NCBI RefSeq assembly: GCF_954871325.1
Contig: NC_088779.1
Location: 19,594,846 to 19,658,845 of the forward strand
Source: Gordionus sp. m RMFG-2023
Taxonomy: Eukaryota > Nematomorpha > Gordioida > Chordodea > Parachordodidae
Length of the DNA: 64,000 nucleotides
Reading direction: 5' to 3'
Positions 1-12,600 of this stretch are shown one piece after another (the stretch's first letter is position 1; each line of letters begins with the position of its first letter). A program made the position numbers and the translations under genes. Below the pieces are notes generated by a model. The model had not been told where the DNA came from, did not search any database, and was given only the letters and a program-made list of their open reading frames with translations.

Positions 1-1635
1 TAAAAAATTCATATTTTTAACTCAAACTTTTAAAAAGTATATATCTATTAACTAATTACAAATATTCCTTTCACATTCAACACATTTGAAACCATATCCT
101 AAAAAATCGTAGATAAAATATATTTAATATTTATTTAGTACATAATATTAAAATTTTGGAAACGCCCCTTACTTAACCATTTATCAAATAGAAGATCCTT
201 TCTAGTACAAAATCTTTTCATCACTATTTGACTCATCCAATATTTTCAGCATATTTAAAATATTTATTATCAAATGGTCAATTGGATTTATATTTAAAAA
301 AATGATAATTAAGTATATTAAAATGCATCCAGATATTCATAGTAGGTGGTGTTTCTGATCTGACTAGGGTCAGTCCAAAATGATAAGAGTTAAAATAAAA
401 ATTAGGGATAAGTGGCATAAATAGCTATTATTGCTAGCTGGCCAGACCACCACCCTTTGATTTTTTATCTATTGAACTAATTTCTCTCAAAATTGGTCAT
501 GTGAAAGGATTGAAATAAAAATTTAGCAAGTTTTGATAAAATTTATAAATAGATATATAGCGCGCTACTTTAACAACACTGACAGATATGTCGTAGTTTA
601 TTAAATTAGTGTAATTCCAGATTGCACTAGATTATAATGGAAAATCATTTTACACTGGTGAATTAAGGAATTTTATTTTAAATAATAAATCATTTTTTCC
701 AAAAATATATTTTTTAAAAAAAATTTTAATTTTAAAAGTTAAAATTTCGTCTACTAAATTACCCATCATTTCTTAATATTTATCTTTAATCAAATCTTAC
801 CTAAATTATAAAAAGTATCTGTATATTTTATTCGTATCTGTTTATAGATATTGACCGACTGGCCGGCAGTGTGTTTCGCTAATTATAGTAATTATAGGGA
901 TCTTTACTTTTTTTTGTGCGTTCACTATATTCAGTCCTTTCTTTTAACTGACTAGCTATAAATAAAATTTGAGAACTAAATAAATTAAATATGATGTCAA
1001 ATTTTACCAAATTTTTATAGTGTTGTGAACTGAAATTATGGATAAAATTCTTTCTAGTTTCCATGTTGAAGAAAATTTTTTTAAAACACGATTTAGGGAT
1101 TATTCTGACGGGATTTTGTTGCCTAGAGGAGAACTTAATAGGTTTTAATATTTACTTAAGCACTATTTTATAACGCGAAAGTTGAGGGTTTTCCCTTTAA
1201 AAAACATAATTTTGGTCTTATTTATGCTTTGTGTGAGGCGCAAATCGAGGGATTTATTTTCCAGGTAGTTCAGAGCTAGAGTAAATTTGCCGAGAAACCT
1301 GGATAGTTTTATTATTTAGGTATTACAAATTTAAATATCTAGATTAAATTAATGCTTGAAGTTGGCTGCAATACTGTGAATTCCGAGGCAAAACAAAAGG
1401 TGTCTCAGTGAATCTTTTTTCTGGATCCCCACATGTGTTGGAATTTAAATGGACCTAAATGGCAAAGGTGTTTGAAAAACATAAGATGATCCTATAAATT
1501 TAAAATGTTGGAAAATCTGTCATAGATTTTTTTTATGAGAACAAAAGGCAATCTATTTTATACATCACTGAATCATTAGATAAATTTTTGATATATATCC
1601 TAAGAGCATGTGCAGATTTTGGTCCAGCTCTATAT
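1..1635. other. AT-rich intergenic DNA, nothing recognised
   Basis: No reading frame with recognisable protein similarity, splice structure or element ends was found on either strand. Short open frames (such as a 61-codon minus frame at 879-1064) have the low-complexity composition expected of AT-rich non-coding DNA. The rest of the HSDL2 gene could in principle continue here, but no matching exon was seen. Confidence 0.4.
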
Positions 1636-2389
1636 GTTGATACTAGGGATGTACCGATATCTTTATCGGATCGGGCCGATATTTCACCCATTTTAAAATA
1701 TCGGTTATCGGCAAATATTATAAAATTTTCCGATCCTATAAAAAATAAGGTTTAACACATATAAAATATTATAAAATTTTTAAAAAAAGTTAATATCTAA
1801 AACCCATTTATTTTTATAAATAAAATCGAAATTCATTTTTGTGTTTAATTTTTTAATATTAAATAATAATTAATTAATAAACATTCTGCCATATTGTTTT
1901 TTGCGCATTCTGTTTATAAAAGTGTGCGATAATCTCTTCAGAATCTGTTTTTAGTGAAATTGACAGTCCCCATAGCCGCAGACTGACCTCTGATAAATTG
2001 GAAATTTTGGTATTTCTAAAAAGAAATCTTCGATATATTAATTTTAAATATATTTGTTTATTACTTATTATGTAAATAGATTAATGTTATTACTTATTAT
2101 ATAAATAAGTGATTTATCAATAAAAATATTTTATATACTTTTAATTGAATTGAATATAAACTATAATTGATCATTATAATATATTTTAATGACATATGTT
2201 ATGGTATAGTTAAATTATAGATGTTATACTAATAAAAAGTATATTAAAAATTAAAACCATTGGTATCTTTACAAAATACAAAATTAGATATGATATCGGA
2301 TCGGTAATCGGCCGATATCGATTTAATATCAGGAATATCGGATCGGATCGCCCTCCAAAAAGTGGTATCGGTACACCCCTAGTTGAAAC
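1636..2389. mobile_element. Non-autonomous hAT-like element with 8-bp target duplication
   Basis: The element itself is 1644-2381 (738 bp). It begins TAGGGATGTACCGATA and ends with the near reverse complement TATCGGTACACCCCTA. The inner ends carry repeated ATCGG/CCGAT motifs (such as TATCGGATCGGGCCGAT and CGGATCGGTAATCGGCC), as in subterminal transposase-binding arrays. The flanks gttgatac (1636-1643) and gttgaaac (2382-2389) match at 7 of 8 bases, which is the hAT target duplication length. No transposase frame lies inside. Superfamily assignment rests on the duplication length and TIR style. Confidence 0.8.
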
Positions 2390-3360
2390 TAATCATCATG
2401 AACAAAAAATGTTTAATTCAATTCATAATTTTACTTTATCCGCAAGGACATTTTGATTAAGAAAATTGTGGTTGATATGGCCCAAAGCCGAGCCCGCCAA
2501 CTTTTTGAGATTAGCATGATATAAAAAATTAACACACTCTACCGTCAAATGCCCTTGTAGAAAGAGTATGGCTAAAAATGTCCTTAAAATAATTCTTTTT
2601 ATTATAATATTTGTATATAAATGTGATATCAGATCAATAAATTTTTTATCTCACTTCCAAATTTGAATATTTTACAATAGAATCCTAAATTAAACATTAT
2701 GTACACCATACATAAGTATAATAGAATTTGTATCTGTATATAGGTACATTAATAAAAAAAATAATTGTATCTTGATACATTACCAAACAATGAGTAGGAT
2801 ATGTATCTAGGTCTATTTTAAACGATGTATCTGTATCTAGGTCTATTTTAAACGATGTATCTGTATCTAGATCCATTTAAAAAGAATTTTTTAACAGCTC
2901 TGATCATGATTTGCTAGTATGAAATGGAGTATCATTTAAAAAATATATTTTATTTCATTAAGATTCCATTATAAACACCAGTGTTAAATGGAATTCTATT
3001 AAATACTACAGCAATCCTGGATTACATTAAATTTCAGCATACACTACGATATATATATACAGGTAACATGGAATTATCTTCCTTTACCCTGAAAATTATT
3101 TTTTTTTAAATCTCATTAATTAATCTACTTGATAATAAAATTAAAAATTCAAAGAATGACCAAAAACAAAATGAATATTCACAAACTATTTGAAAATTCA
3201 AATCTTCTGAAGGTATTTCTAGAAACTCAATCCCCCCCCCCTCCCCAAAAAAACAAAATAGAAACAGCATTAAAAAATTTCGGACCTAGTATTAAAGGAG
3301 CAAAATATGCCGAATAATCGATATTCACTAAAAGTGAAATATAATAAAAGATCCATCTTA
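2390..3360. other. Intergenic DNA with short repeats
   Basis: No gene was seen apart from the candidate last HSDL2 exon that starts just after this stretch. It holds the 30-bp tandem repeat described separately, a sequence ending AACAGCTCTG at 2902 that resembles a hAT-type terminus (compare AACAACTCTG ending at 50959), and a C-run at 3232-3241. If HSDL2 has more 3' exons they would have to lie here or at lower coordinates; none was recognised. Confidence 0.35.
2801..2880. repeat. 30-bp tandem repeat rich in GTATCT
   Basis: The unit ctaggtctattttaaacgat followed by gtatctgtat starts at 2807 and 2837, with a partial third unit from 2867. The first two units are identical, which suggests a recent duplication. 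The GTATCTGTATC word also occurs near 830-850, 13560-13600 and, in reverse, near 50930, so the unit may derive from a dispersed repeat. Confidence 0.85.
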
Positions 3361-3513
3361 AGTCTTATCGTTCGAAACAAGGATTTTCATTATTATATTA
3401 CAGCCCGACAAAATTAAACAGATTATCTCGGATGAGATTGAAAATAGCAGTAATGTTTTATTATTTGTGATTTTTTTTAAAACCTCATCAATTAAAATAT
3501 TAATGGTCCTCTC
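3361..3513 (-). CDS. HSDL2: Candidate HSDL2 exon 7: start of SCP2 sterol-carrier domain
   Basis: An open frame read on the minus strand from 3513, directly after a TTTCTAG acceptor, begins ERTINILIDEVLKKI and continues LLLFSISSEIICLIL. HSDL2 proteins carry a C-terminal SCP2 domain whose first part has a helix followed by a strand of the pattern hhhLFxhS, and this frame fits. It ends at a stop just below 3361 unless spliced out earlier, for example at a GTAATA donor near 3399. The phase is the problem: exon 6 most simply ends in phase 1 at 3698, while this exon needs phase 0. A weaker phase-0 donor (GTTATT after 3675) would solve it, or a small exon is missing. The rest of the SCP2 domain was not found. 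Confidence 0.4.
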
Positions 3514-3697
3514 CTAGAAATTTGTTGCAGGTGTACATGGTTAAAAAAATAAGATATTTTGAACTGTGTTAATTTTTTAAATAATCTGTTCATAAATAGT
3601 ATAACTTCTCTTTTAAGTCATTAAAAAAATGTTTTAAAACTTTATAAAATTAATTTTTCCAAAATAACAATAACAATTTTTTTTATAGTAAAATTAC

Positions 3698-6600
3698 TTT
3701 TATCATAGGCATATTCGTCGAAGGTAGTCAGGCCTTTAAATGTACGTAGTATGTCTTCATCTACGCAAAAATTTCCGGTAAACAAGGGATCGGTCTTGTG
3801 TGATATTATGGAATAACAAGCATCAGCCATAATTTCAGGTTTTCGACATAATAATTTACTTTTGAGGCCTGCTATTTGCAACATTGATTCAGTGAAAATG
3901 GCTTTATAGTGAGTGTTTTATTTTTTGATTTTAGATGATATTTAACTGTAAAAAAATTTATAATATAGGATAAGCTAGGGCCAAAAATTCAATAGGAAAT
4001 TAAATTTATGAGAGACAAAAATTGTTTGCCATAAAAAATAACTCTCTTAGAAAGATTATAAATTAAGTATATGCATATACTACCTGTCCAACTCGACCGA
4101 ATTCAATTGAATCTGGACCAACATTCTTTTCGGAAGAATCGGGTATGCCGGATTTTGATTTTTAAATTTTCATTTCCGGATTTGGCTCGGGCAATAATTT
4201 ACTTTGGCAAGGTGGGTTTATTATTAAAAAGGAACACCGCTATAAAATTACTTTGAACTTCGAAGGCATATATATGTCGTTTTTGATATTTCGACTAAAA
4301 AATTAATTCCATTTTTAATAATCTCAGACATTTTTAAAAGCTTCAAGGATAGTCATTTTTTTAAAGAAATATTTGTCAATCCCATAAGCATTAAAAGAGT
4401 TCAATGACTAAATTCAAGTTATTCTTTAGTTTAAGTCAGTCATATATTAATACAACGGACCTAAATGCTTGTCATAAAAATACTTTATAATCTGCCTACT
4501 CACCAGCCTAATGTTTAAAATTTATCAACCCGCCCGTAGATTGGAAGTGATAAAAACCCGTCTGGACCTTTAATCGGACTTAGGCAAAAAAATCAAGTTA
4601 TGCTTTTATAGCGTCTTTTTTATATAATTTATATTTTAATCGAGCGCTTATAATTTCCCGGAAACCAATAATTTTTTTTATAAATTCTTTATTTTTGAAT
4701 CAGAATTTCTAAAAATAAAAGTTGTAGCTGGGCAAAATTTGAGCCAAACTTGAAAAAATGGGTTCAATACAGGTCTCTAGTATAAAATGATGAGTGGAAA
4801 TCGTTTGAAAAGATATGTATCGGATTTATTTATTGTTACCGTACCATATTTTGGCCACAAAGCATTAACGGATATGTTGTATTTTCGCAATTCTTCGGAT
4901 AAACCTAGTACCAACATCGATGTCATATATTTAGTGGTAGTATATGCTAAATAAATGTTTTTTGATATTATTTTCATTTGAATCTCATAAAATATATTTT
5001 TTGTTTTAAATATAATCAAGGTTAAAACCCTGACTAAAAAAGTTCTAGTTCCGGTTCTGAACATTTAAAAAAAAGTGGGTTCGTTTTCTGGTTCTTCGAT
5101 TTGACGCGGTTCCAAGTTCTGGTAAACAATAAAATAAACCCTTCAAATTGAATCAGACAACATTTCAATATACTATATAAAAAATTCCACGATAGATCAA
5201 CAAGAGTTTAGATTAGGCCTAACCACCTCTGATGTTTTTAAAAAATTTGTGTAATAATAGTCCAGAGGTCTGCATTGGGTGGGTTTTTAGCCCATAAGCT
5301 TGTTCACAATGTTTTAAAAAAATTTAACCCGCCCGTCAAAGTTTTCAAAAAAAATAGCCATCCGCCCGCCTATTAGTCTAAATTTTTATACCCCACCCCT
5401 CCCCATTTATAAAAATTTTTTAACCCAAGCCAGCCATTAAAATTTAATTATGGACATTCTTACAATTTTTTTAGACATTTAATAAAAAAAATAATTCAGT
5501 TTCAGCATTACACCTCTACAAAAAATTTCTATAATTTAGGAAATTACTATATTAAGCATAAAAAGAAATATTCTATTTATTATATGGATAATTTATTTGA
5601 TCAAATAAAATATTTATGAAAAAAAAATATATATAAAATTGATATTATTTAATTATAGTGCAAAAATAATAATGAATCGACATTTTAAGGATTCAAACAC
5701 GTTCTTCTTTGTTCCAAAAACCTTCCAATGCTAAATCCTCGTTCAGAAGAAGCAAAAGTTGAAATTGCCATATTTTTCTTGCTAATCTTGATAGCTAAGG
5801 CAAATCTTTTTCTTGTCATTTCCAACAAAGTAGGATATCCTTTTGAAGTATATCCTCTTCCTCAAATGAGATCTTTAAATAAAAGTGAAACCAATAATAA
5901 TAAATTTAAAAAAGTAATACAAAATTTAAATTAATTATAATAAGCAGCTTAAAATTTTGCTAAATTATACATATCAAACTGGTTACTTTAAGATTTAAAT
6001 ATTTTGTTATGTCATTAAGTACGGTGCTCTCCTCTGTAACAATCTCATCCTCAAATTTGTTGTGGTTTAAATTTGACGCGGATGCTATTTATTTCAAACA
6101 TTGCATTTAATAAGTAGCTAAGCGAATAAAATAGGTAAAATCAAATTTTCATCCATGTCGATATTATATTCTTCTACATATCAAATCCAACATGTTTTCG
6201 ATGTTTTTTTACTTTAATAATTTCTTCCTACGACAACATCCTCAGTTATTGGAAGCTTGGTATTAAAAATGTTAAAATTTTTCTGGAGATTATGGATTTC
6301 AAATTTTTCAATTTTATAAATAAAGAAAAAATGTGCATAAATCCCAAAATATTAATTTTAATACCATATAAGAACGTTCTGTTGTGTAGGTCTGTAGTCG
6401 CCCTCAAGAGCAGTAGTTGCATCTTTATATGACTCCAAATAATCTATCAGTGTTTTTAAACCTTCCTTTCAGATAATTTTTAATATCAACTCCTTGGTTC
6501 GTTACAAAGATGAGCTCGGAAAAATATTTTCGAGGAAAGGTTCTAAATTTTTTTTAATAATTATTTAATTATCTCTCCCGTTTTTTTTCCTTTTGAAACT

Positions 6601-9600
6601 GTGAAATAAAAAGATCCTTTTCTTCTAATTTTGTATAAAATGGATTAGATATGTAATCGGTTTTAGTAAAATCATGACATCATATATCAGTAGCACACAT
6701 GAGCAAATGAAATTTTTTTTATCATTTCTCTAATTTTAGGGAAATAATATTTCTTAAAGATCCTCAATAACTTTGGCAAAGTGCCTACTACTAACTGTTG
6801 TATGAAATAATTTTTTCGACATCCAATTTTCCATGTGTGGCCCTTAAATCAATAAATCTTTGTAAAAGATTTACAAATCCAGGTCCTTGAATGGCTTAAA
6901 ATGGCCTAAAATTAAAGAATAATTTAATAAATTAAAATACCTAATATCTCTAGCACAATATTCTACAAAATTGGCAATTAGACCCGATTTTATCGTTTTG
7001 TTTAATTGAGAATTGTCTTTTTTGAAATATCCGGTTACTTTTTTTTATTATCCTATCAAATCTTTATAATTTGTTTATGAATATTGATGCCGGAGAATGA
7101 AGGATGCGCCACTTTTGTATTATATTTATAGGTGGATTCGCAATCATTACAGCGAATCCAATCTAGCTTTTTGTCATTTTCATCGAAAATGATTTTAAAT
7201 TGTTTCCACAATGAAGATTTGAGTTTTTTATTATCTGAATCATTTTCTTTTAACTTGTAAAATATATTTTATTCTTTAGATTAGTGATGTTAAACGGCTC
7301 GTTTTTAGCTGATTTTTAAAAACGGCTAACTTAATATTTCATCCAGAAAGATATTAAGCAAGCCTGAAGATTTTGCTCATAGAAGGAACAAAGGTCTAGA
7401 CATATATTATCGAAGTATCCAGGCTAAGGTAATATTTCTCTGGCTAAAATATTGAGTTAGCATTTTAAAAAATCGGCTCAAAATGAGCCGTTACAACACT
7501 ACTTTAGATATATACTTTATTCATAATATAATTTAAAGATTAAAAATTTAATTAAAAAATATTTTTTTGTTAAAAATTATGTTATAAAAAATAAAAATTT
7601 TATATTATATAAGGAAATAAAAATGAAAAGGACAAATATAAAGATAAACAATCATTACTAAAATAAAATAATACAATACAGAAATATTCATTATGCTCAA
7701 AAAGGGAATTTTAATTTTCAATATCCAAAAAGTTTATTTATTTTAAGAAATGAGTTTTATATTATAAAAGGAAATTTTAATTTTTAATATCCTAAAAAGT
7801 TCATAAGAACAATAAAATTTCTTTACCACCCATAGTTAAAAATTAATTTAACCTGCCAGCCTGCCCGTTTTTTAAATTTTTATAACCCGCCCACTTAGAT
7901 GAACCTCTAATAGTACCTACCATAATTAAGGAAAAATTTAATCCAGAGGCCGAGATATGAGCGCTCAAAGTGAAAAATCTATTAAATTTTTAAATATAGC
8001 TCTTTAATATTATATAAAAATTTAATTGACGAAAAAAATTAAGGGAAAATACCGAAAGTTAAAATCCGAAAATCAATATAAAATGGCTGAAAATTTAAAT
8101 TCAATGTATGATATTATAATAGATAAGAGAAGGGGAATATATTTAAAAATTAATTTTAAGTTGTTAAATTATCCAGATATATAAATGTGGTATCCGTATA
8201 TTATAGATACTATTTTAAATATATCGGCAGCTATTTTTAGATATATTTTGATATAAATTTATTTTACGTTTTTATTAAAATAATAATATTTGAACTAAAT
8301 TCATTAAACATTATGTCGGAGTTTATTTCTTTACAAAAATAAATCATGCAAAATTTTATTTTACGCAGATAACGATAACATGGTAAATTTTAAATAGTCT
8401 ATTAAGGTTTCCAATTGATTATGAACAGTTAACCTGTGAAAAATAATCAAATAATTTAATATCAGATTTTTTTTGCACCCCTTAGAAGATAAAAATTTTG
8501 ATACTCATCAAATTTTGTAATTTTTTAAAAAATTAGTGTATGGATTTCAGTAAAATAAGTTTATTCATAAAATATAACACTACTGTTGTTAAACGTCTTA
8601 TCATTAAGATTTTAGCAAAAATATTTAGTAAGCCTCGAGATTTCGATAATAGTCCAAACCTTTCTGCCATTTATGAGTAGAATCTCCAGGCTCGCATAAT
8701 ATATTTTGGCTAAAATCTTAAGTTCGTTCTTAAAAATCGAGGAATTTAAAGACACTCTGCTGTCAAGCCCCTGGTAGAACGATTAGTGTATAAAAATATC
8801 TTTACAGATAGGTATCTTAATCATAAAAAAATAATTACTATAATTGTTAAAATGGAACAATTATAATTTATCAATTAATTATATATTTTGTATATCTATA
8901 AAATTTAACAATTATTATTTATCATTATAATTTTTCATTTTATGATGAAAATAAGTTAAATTTAATAATTATCTTTCAAAGCAGCGTGATAAAAAATCAT
9001 GCCAAATTTGAGGGCTTTGAATTTTTTAATTTAAAATTTGGAAAAATGCTCTAGATAGTGAAATTGGACCATTTCTGTCTGTTTAAATGTTCATAACTTT
9101 AAAACTTGGAGAATCTCCATCTTAACTTTTTATATATACGTACCTGTATCTTAGATCGACATATATAAAAAAAACAAAAGGAAAAAAAGTACCGATTTCA
9201 TTATATTTTATACTCATTTCCGGTTTTTGGTATTTGTCCTTAATATTTTTTTCATGAATTAAATTTTTATAAGATAAAGGGTTATTATTAAGTTACTAAA
9301 ATATATTTGAACGTATCAAACTCAAAAATTTTCAGATGTATCTGCATTTTAAAATTCAAAAATATGATATTGTACTTTGAGCTTTCATATCATCGTCCCT
9401 GATTATATTTGAATGCAAATTTTAGACTTTTCTAAAAGTTATTTTAAAAATTGAAAGGGTCAGGCCTAAAATCGTGTTACTCTTGTTGATTTATAGTGAA
9501 ATTCATCAAATCGAAACACGTTCCCGTAAATTTAAAATAGATTCGAATTCCGGTTTAAAAGAGGGTTATAGTTTCTGGTTCCTAAATTTGTCCTGGTACC

Positions 9601-12600
9601 AAGGGTTCCAGTTCCAAACTCCGGATATAATCTAAAAGGTAAATGGCTAATATTTACAATAAAAAATATATGATATAAAGTATTTATATTTCAATAAACA
9701 AATAACCTATTTTATTAGGAAAATTGGAAGGGTCCAAATTTATAGGTGGACTAATATTAACGATATGACCTCCATTTTCACTCTTTCTAAGATATGGTAT
9801 GCAAAATTTACTCCTTTAAAACGAATAATTGTTTATAGTATATAATTTTGAAAAATGTCTGTACATAATAGCAACTGCCCTAGTGTTTATGCTGTGCATT
9901 TTGTTTAAATCATCGATGGAGAAATCAATAGCTTTTTGAAACTTTATAAAACCGGCATTATTGATCAATACATCAATAGCTTTTTAAAAATTTAACATTA
10001 AAATATATTGCAGAATTAAATATGAAAAAATTGTTTAAAAACTTACTTCCAAATTTTTTCAAGGTTTTTTCAACAGCTAGTTCCATCTGATCTAATTTAG
10101 TCACGTCTGTATGGCAAGCAATGCTTTGACAACCCATTTTTTCAACTTTATGACAAATATAATTTAGACATGTATTAAATTATTATAATAATTTGTTATC
10201 GATATATCATTAATTTATCTGATATGATTTCTGTAATACTCTGGAAAAATCTGCCACATAGATATATGAAGAAAAATATGTTAGCATTACAATATGTGTC
10301 TTACTATATATATATCCTAGACAGAATCATTTGAAGCTAAAACTACTTCTGAGACTCAATAATTTATTGATAATTTATTAAAATTTAAATCTTTAAAACA
10401 TCTATTTTTAAAATTTTTTTAATTGAGCCAATTAATATTGATATTTTTATTATTGGAAGATGGTTGATTCCAGATTGACTATGAAATAAAAGAAAAAGAT
10501 ATGGTATTAAAATTAAACGCAAATTTTACCTGAAAATATTGTCATGGTATGAGAATTACATGTCATATAATTAGTCCTATGAAAAGAATATATATTATAA
10601 TAAATGTAGATGTAGAGATAGATGAAAGACCTAATAATTTAATGGATATTTATAGAAATGAAGGAATTTGGTTTATAATTGACCAAATATTCAAGTTTTA
10701 ATGAGAGATTTCTTAAAAATAAAGACCTCATTAGTGATATACAATATTTTCACCCTATTAATAAAGAGGAGTATTGGAAATACTAGCTACAACTGCTAAT
10801 TAAATCGATCCAAATAGGGCTTGTTGACAACATTACCAAAATCACTCAAAATGACTATATTACTAATAATGGAAGATTTTCTTTAAAGTTTTATAAAAAG
10901 TATAAGTTGAATAATTATCTGAAGCTGATGCAGTTCTTTGCATTCCAAGATCTATAACTTACAATGGTGAATTAAATCTATACCAAAACGGGGTTTACCA
11001 ACTGGATTAAGTTCTTGTATACAGGCGCTTTGAGAAACATTATAATTGCAGAATCCATAGAAGAAGAGGATCATAAGGCTATAAGATTTTTCGATTTTTT
11101 TTTGTATATAAATTAGCAAATTTAAATAAAATTTAAATTAAGATAGCCATTTTAATTTTCTAGACATAAAAAATTAAAACCTTTATTGGCAACCAATATT
11201 ACTGAAGAGTGGTTAGTAAATGAAAATTATTTGTTAAAAGTTTAGAAAATGATAAAGATTGTGTTATATGAGATTTTGTCAAATTTCTATACCCATATAA
11301 ATATGCATTTCCAAATGTTTTTCACATATTCTGTATCAGTTTAGATCATCCATATCAAGTTGTGAGTCAATTTTTTCACCATTAAAGAGAATTATTAAAT
11401 CAGGTAAACATTCAATTGTAATATAAGAAGGTTTTATTAAGACATGGAAAAACCATAACCAAAACTATTAATTTTAGAAATGTTTTCAAGGTATTTAAAA
11501 ATATATCTCAACCAAAATTATATTGTTAATGGTTTATTTCTGTTGTTTTCACTAGGCTCAAACATTGACATAATACCAATTATAATAAGTAATAAATATT
11601 TTAAATTACATATATTTAATTGAATACCTAACATATTGTACAAGCACATTAAACAATATCAACATTATTTTATAATAAAATCCCTAACATATTGTACAAG
11701 CACAATTAAACTATATCAATATTATTATATAATATTAAAATCATCCAAAGTCAATTCTTACCTTCCTAATTCTATAAACATATTTGATCTTTGTATATTT
11801 TTTTTGTGGTATTTTTCAAATAAAATTGTATATTTCAATTTTGTGTTCAAATAACTTAAATATTCATTTTTTTAAAACTGTCCCTCCAAAATTTTTATCT
11901 GCCCCCCCCCCAATGGGTGAAGTAGAATTGGGCCTGTTATTTATGTCATCATTATATTTATAAACTACCTTATATCTAAAATAAAACATTTTAAATATCA
12001 ATAATAAAGTTTTTAAGTAAGCTAATATATAAATAATATATTTATAAGCTTTTAATATAAAATAACAATAATTTATTTGTTATTTAAAAAGGAATTAAAA
12101 ATACATGTACTATTAAAAATAACATATATGTCATATGAAGTCAAATGAATTTCAGAATATCATAATTTTAAATCATAAAGGACAATTTTTAATTTGAAAA
12201 TTCTCATTTGTTTGGAAATGAGTATAGAGCACCCATACCATAAATTTTAAATTTTGAACTATTCTCAATTTGTATGAATTTTAACATATAATTTCTTTTT
12301 TTTAAACAGCAATATATGGCTAAAATTGTGAGAAATTTATAGGATATAGGTATTTTACATATGCTGGAATACATTTCTAGATAAATTAGAGTTTTTAAAT
12401 TTAAAATTCCTCTCAAGGGATAAAATTGAGAGATTCTGAATGTTATAAAGGATAAGGTATGTAAATATTTTAAGTCTAAAAATTAGAATGGGTGTAAAGA
12501 CTATTTCAGAATTAAATCAAAATGAAATAAATAAAGACATTTCTTAGTGTATATTATATTATTCAAGTAAATAAGGATCTTAAAAAGTGGCTAATTTAGA

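Noticed and set aside
3129-3317. 62-codon plus frame as a gene
   Set aside because: Low complexity, a poly-Pro tract from a C-run, and no recognisable similarity.
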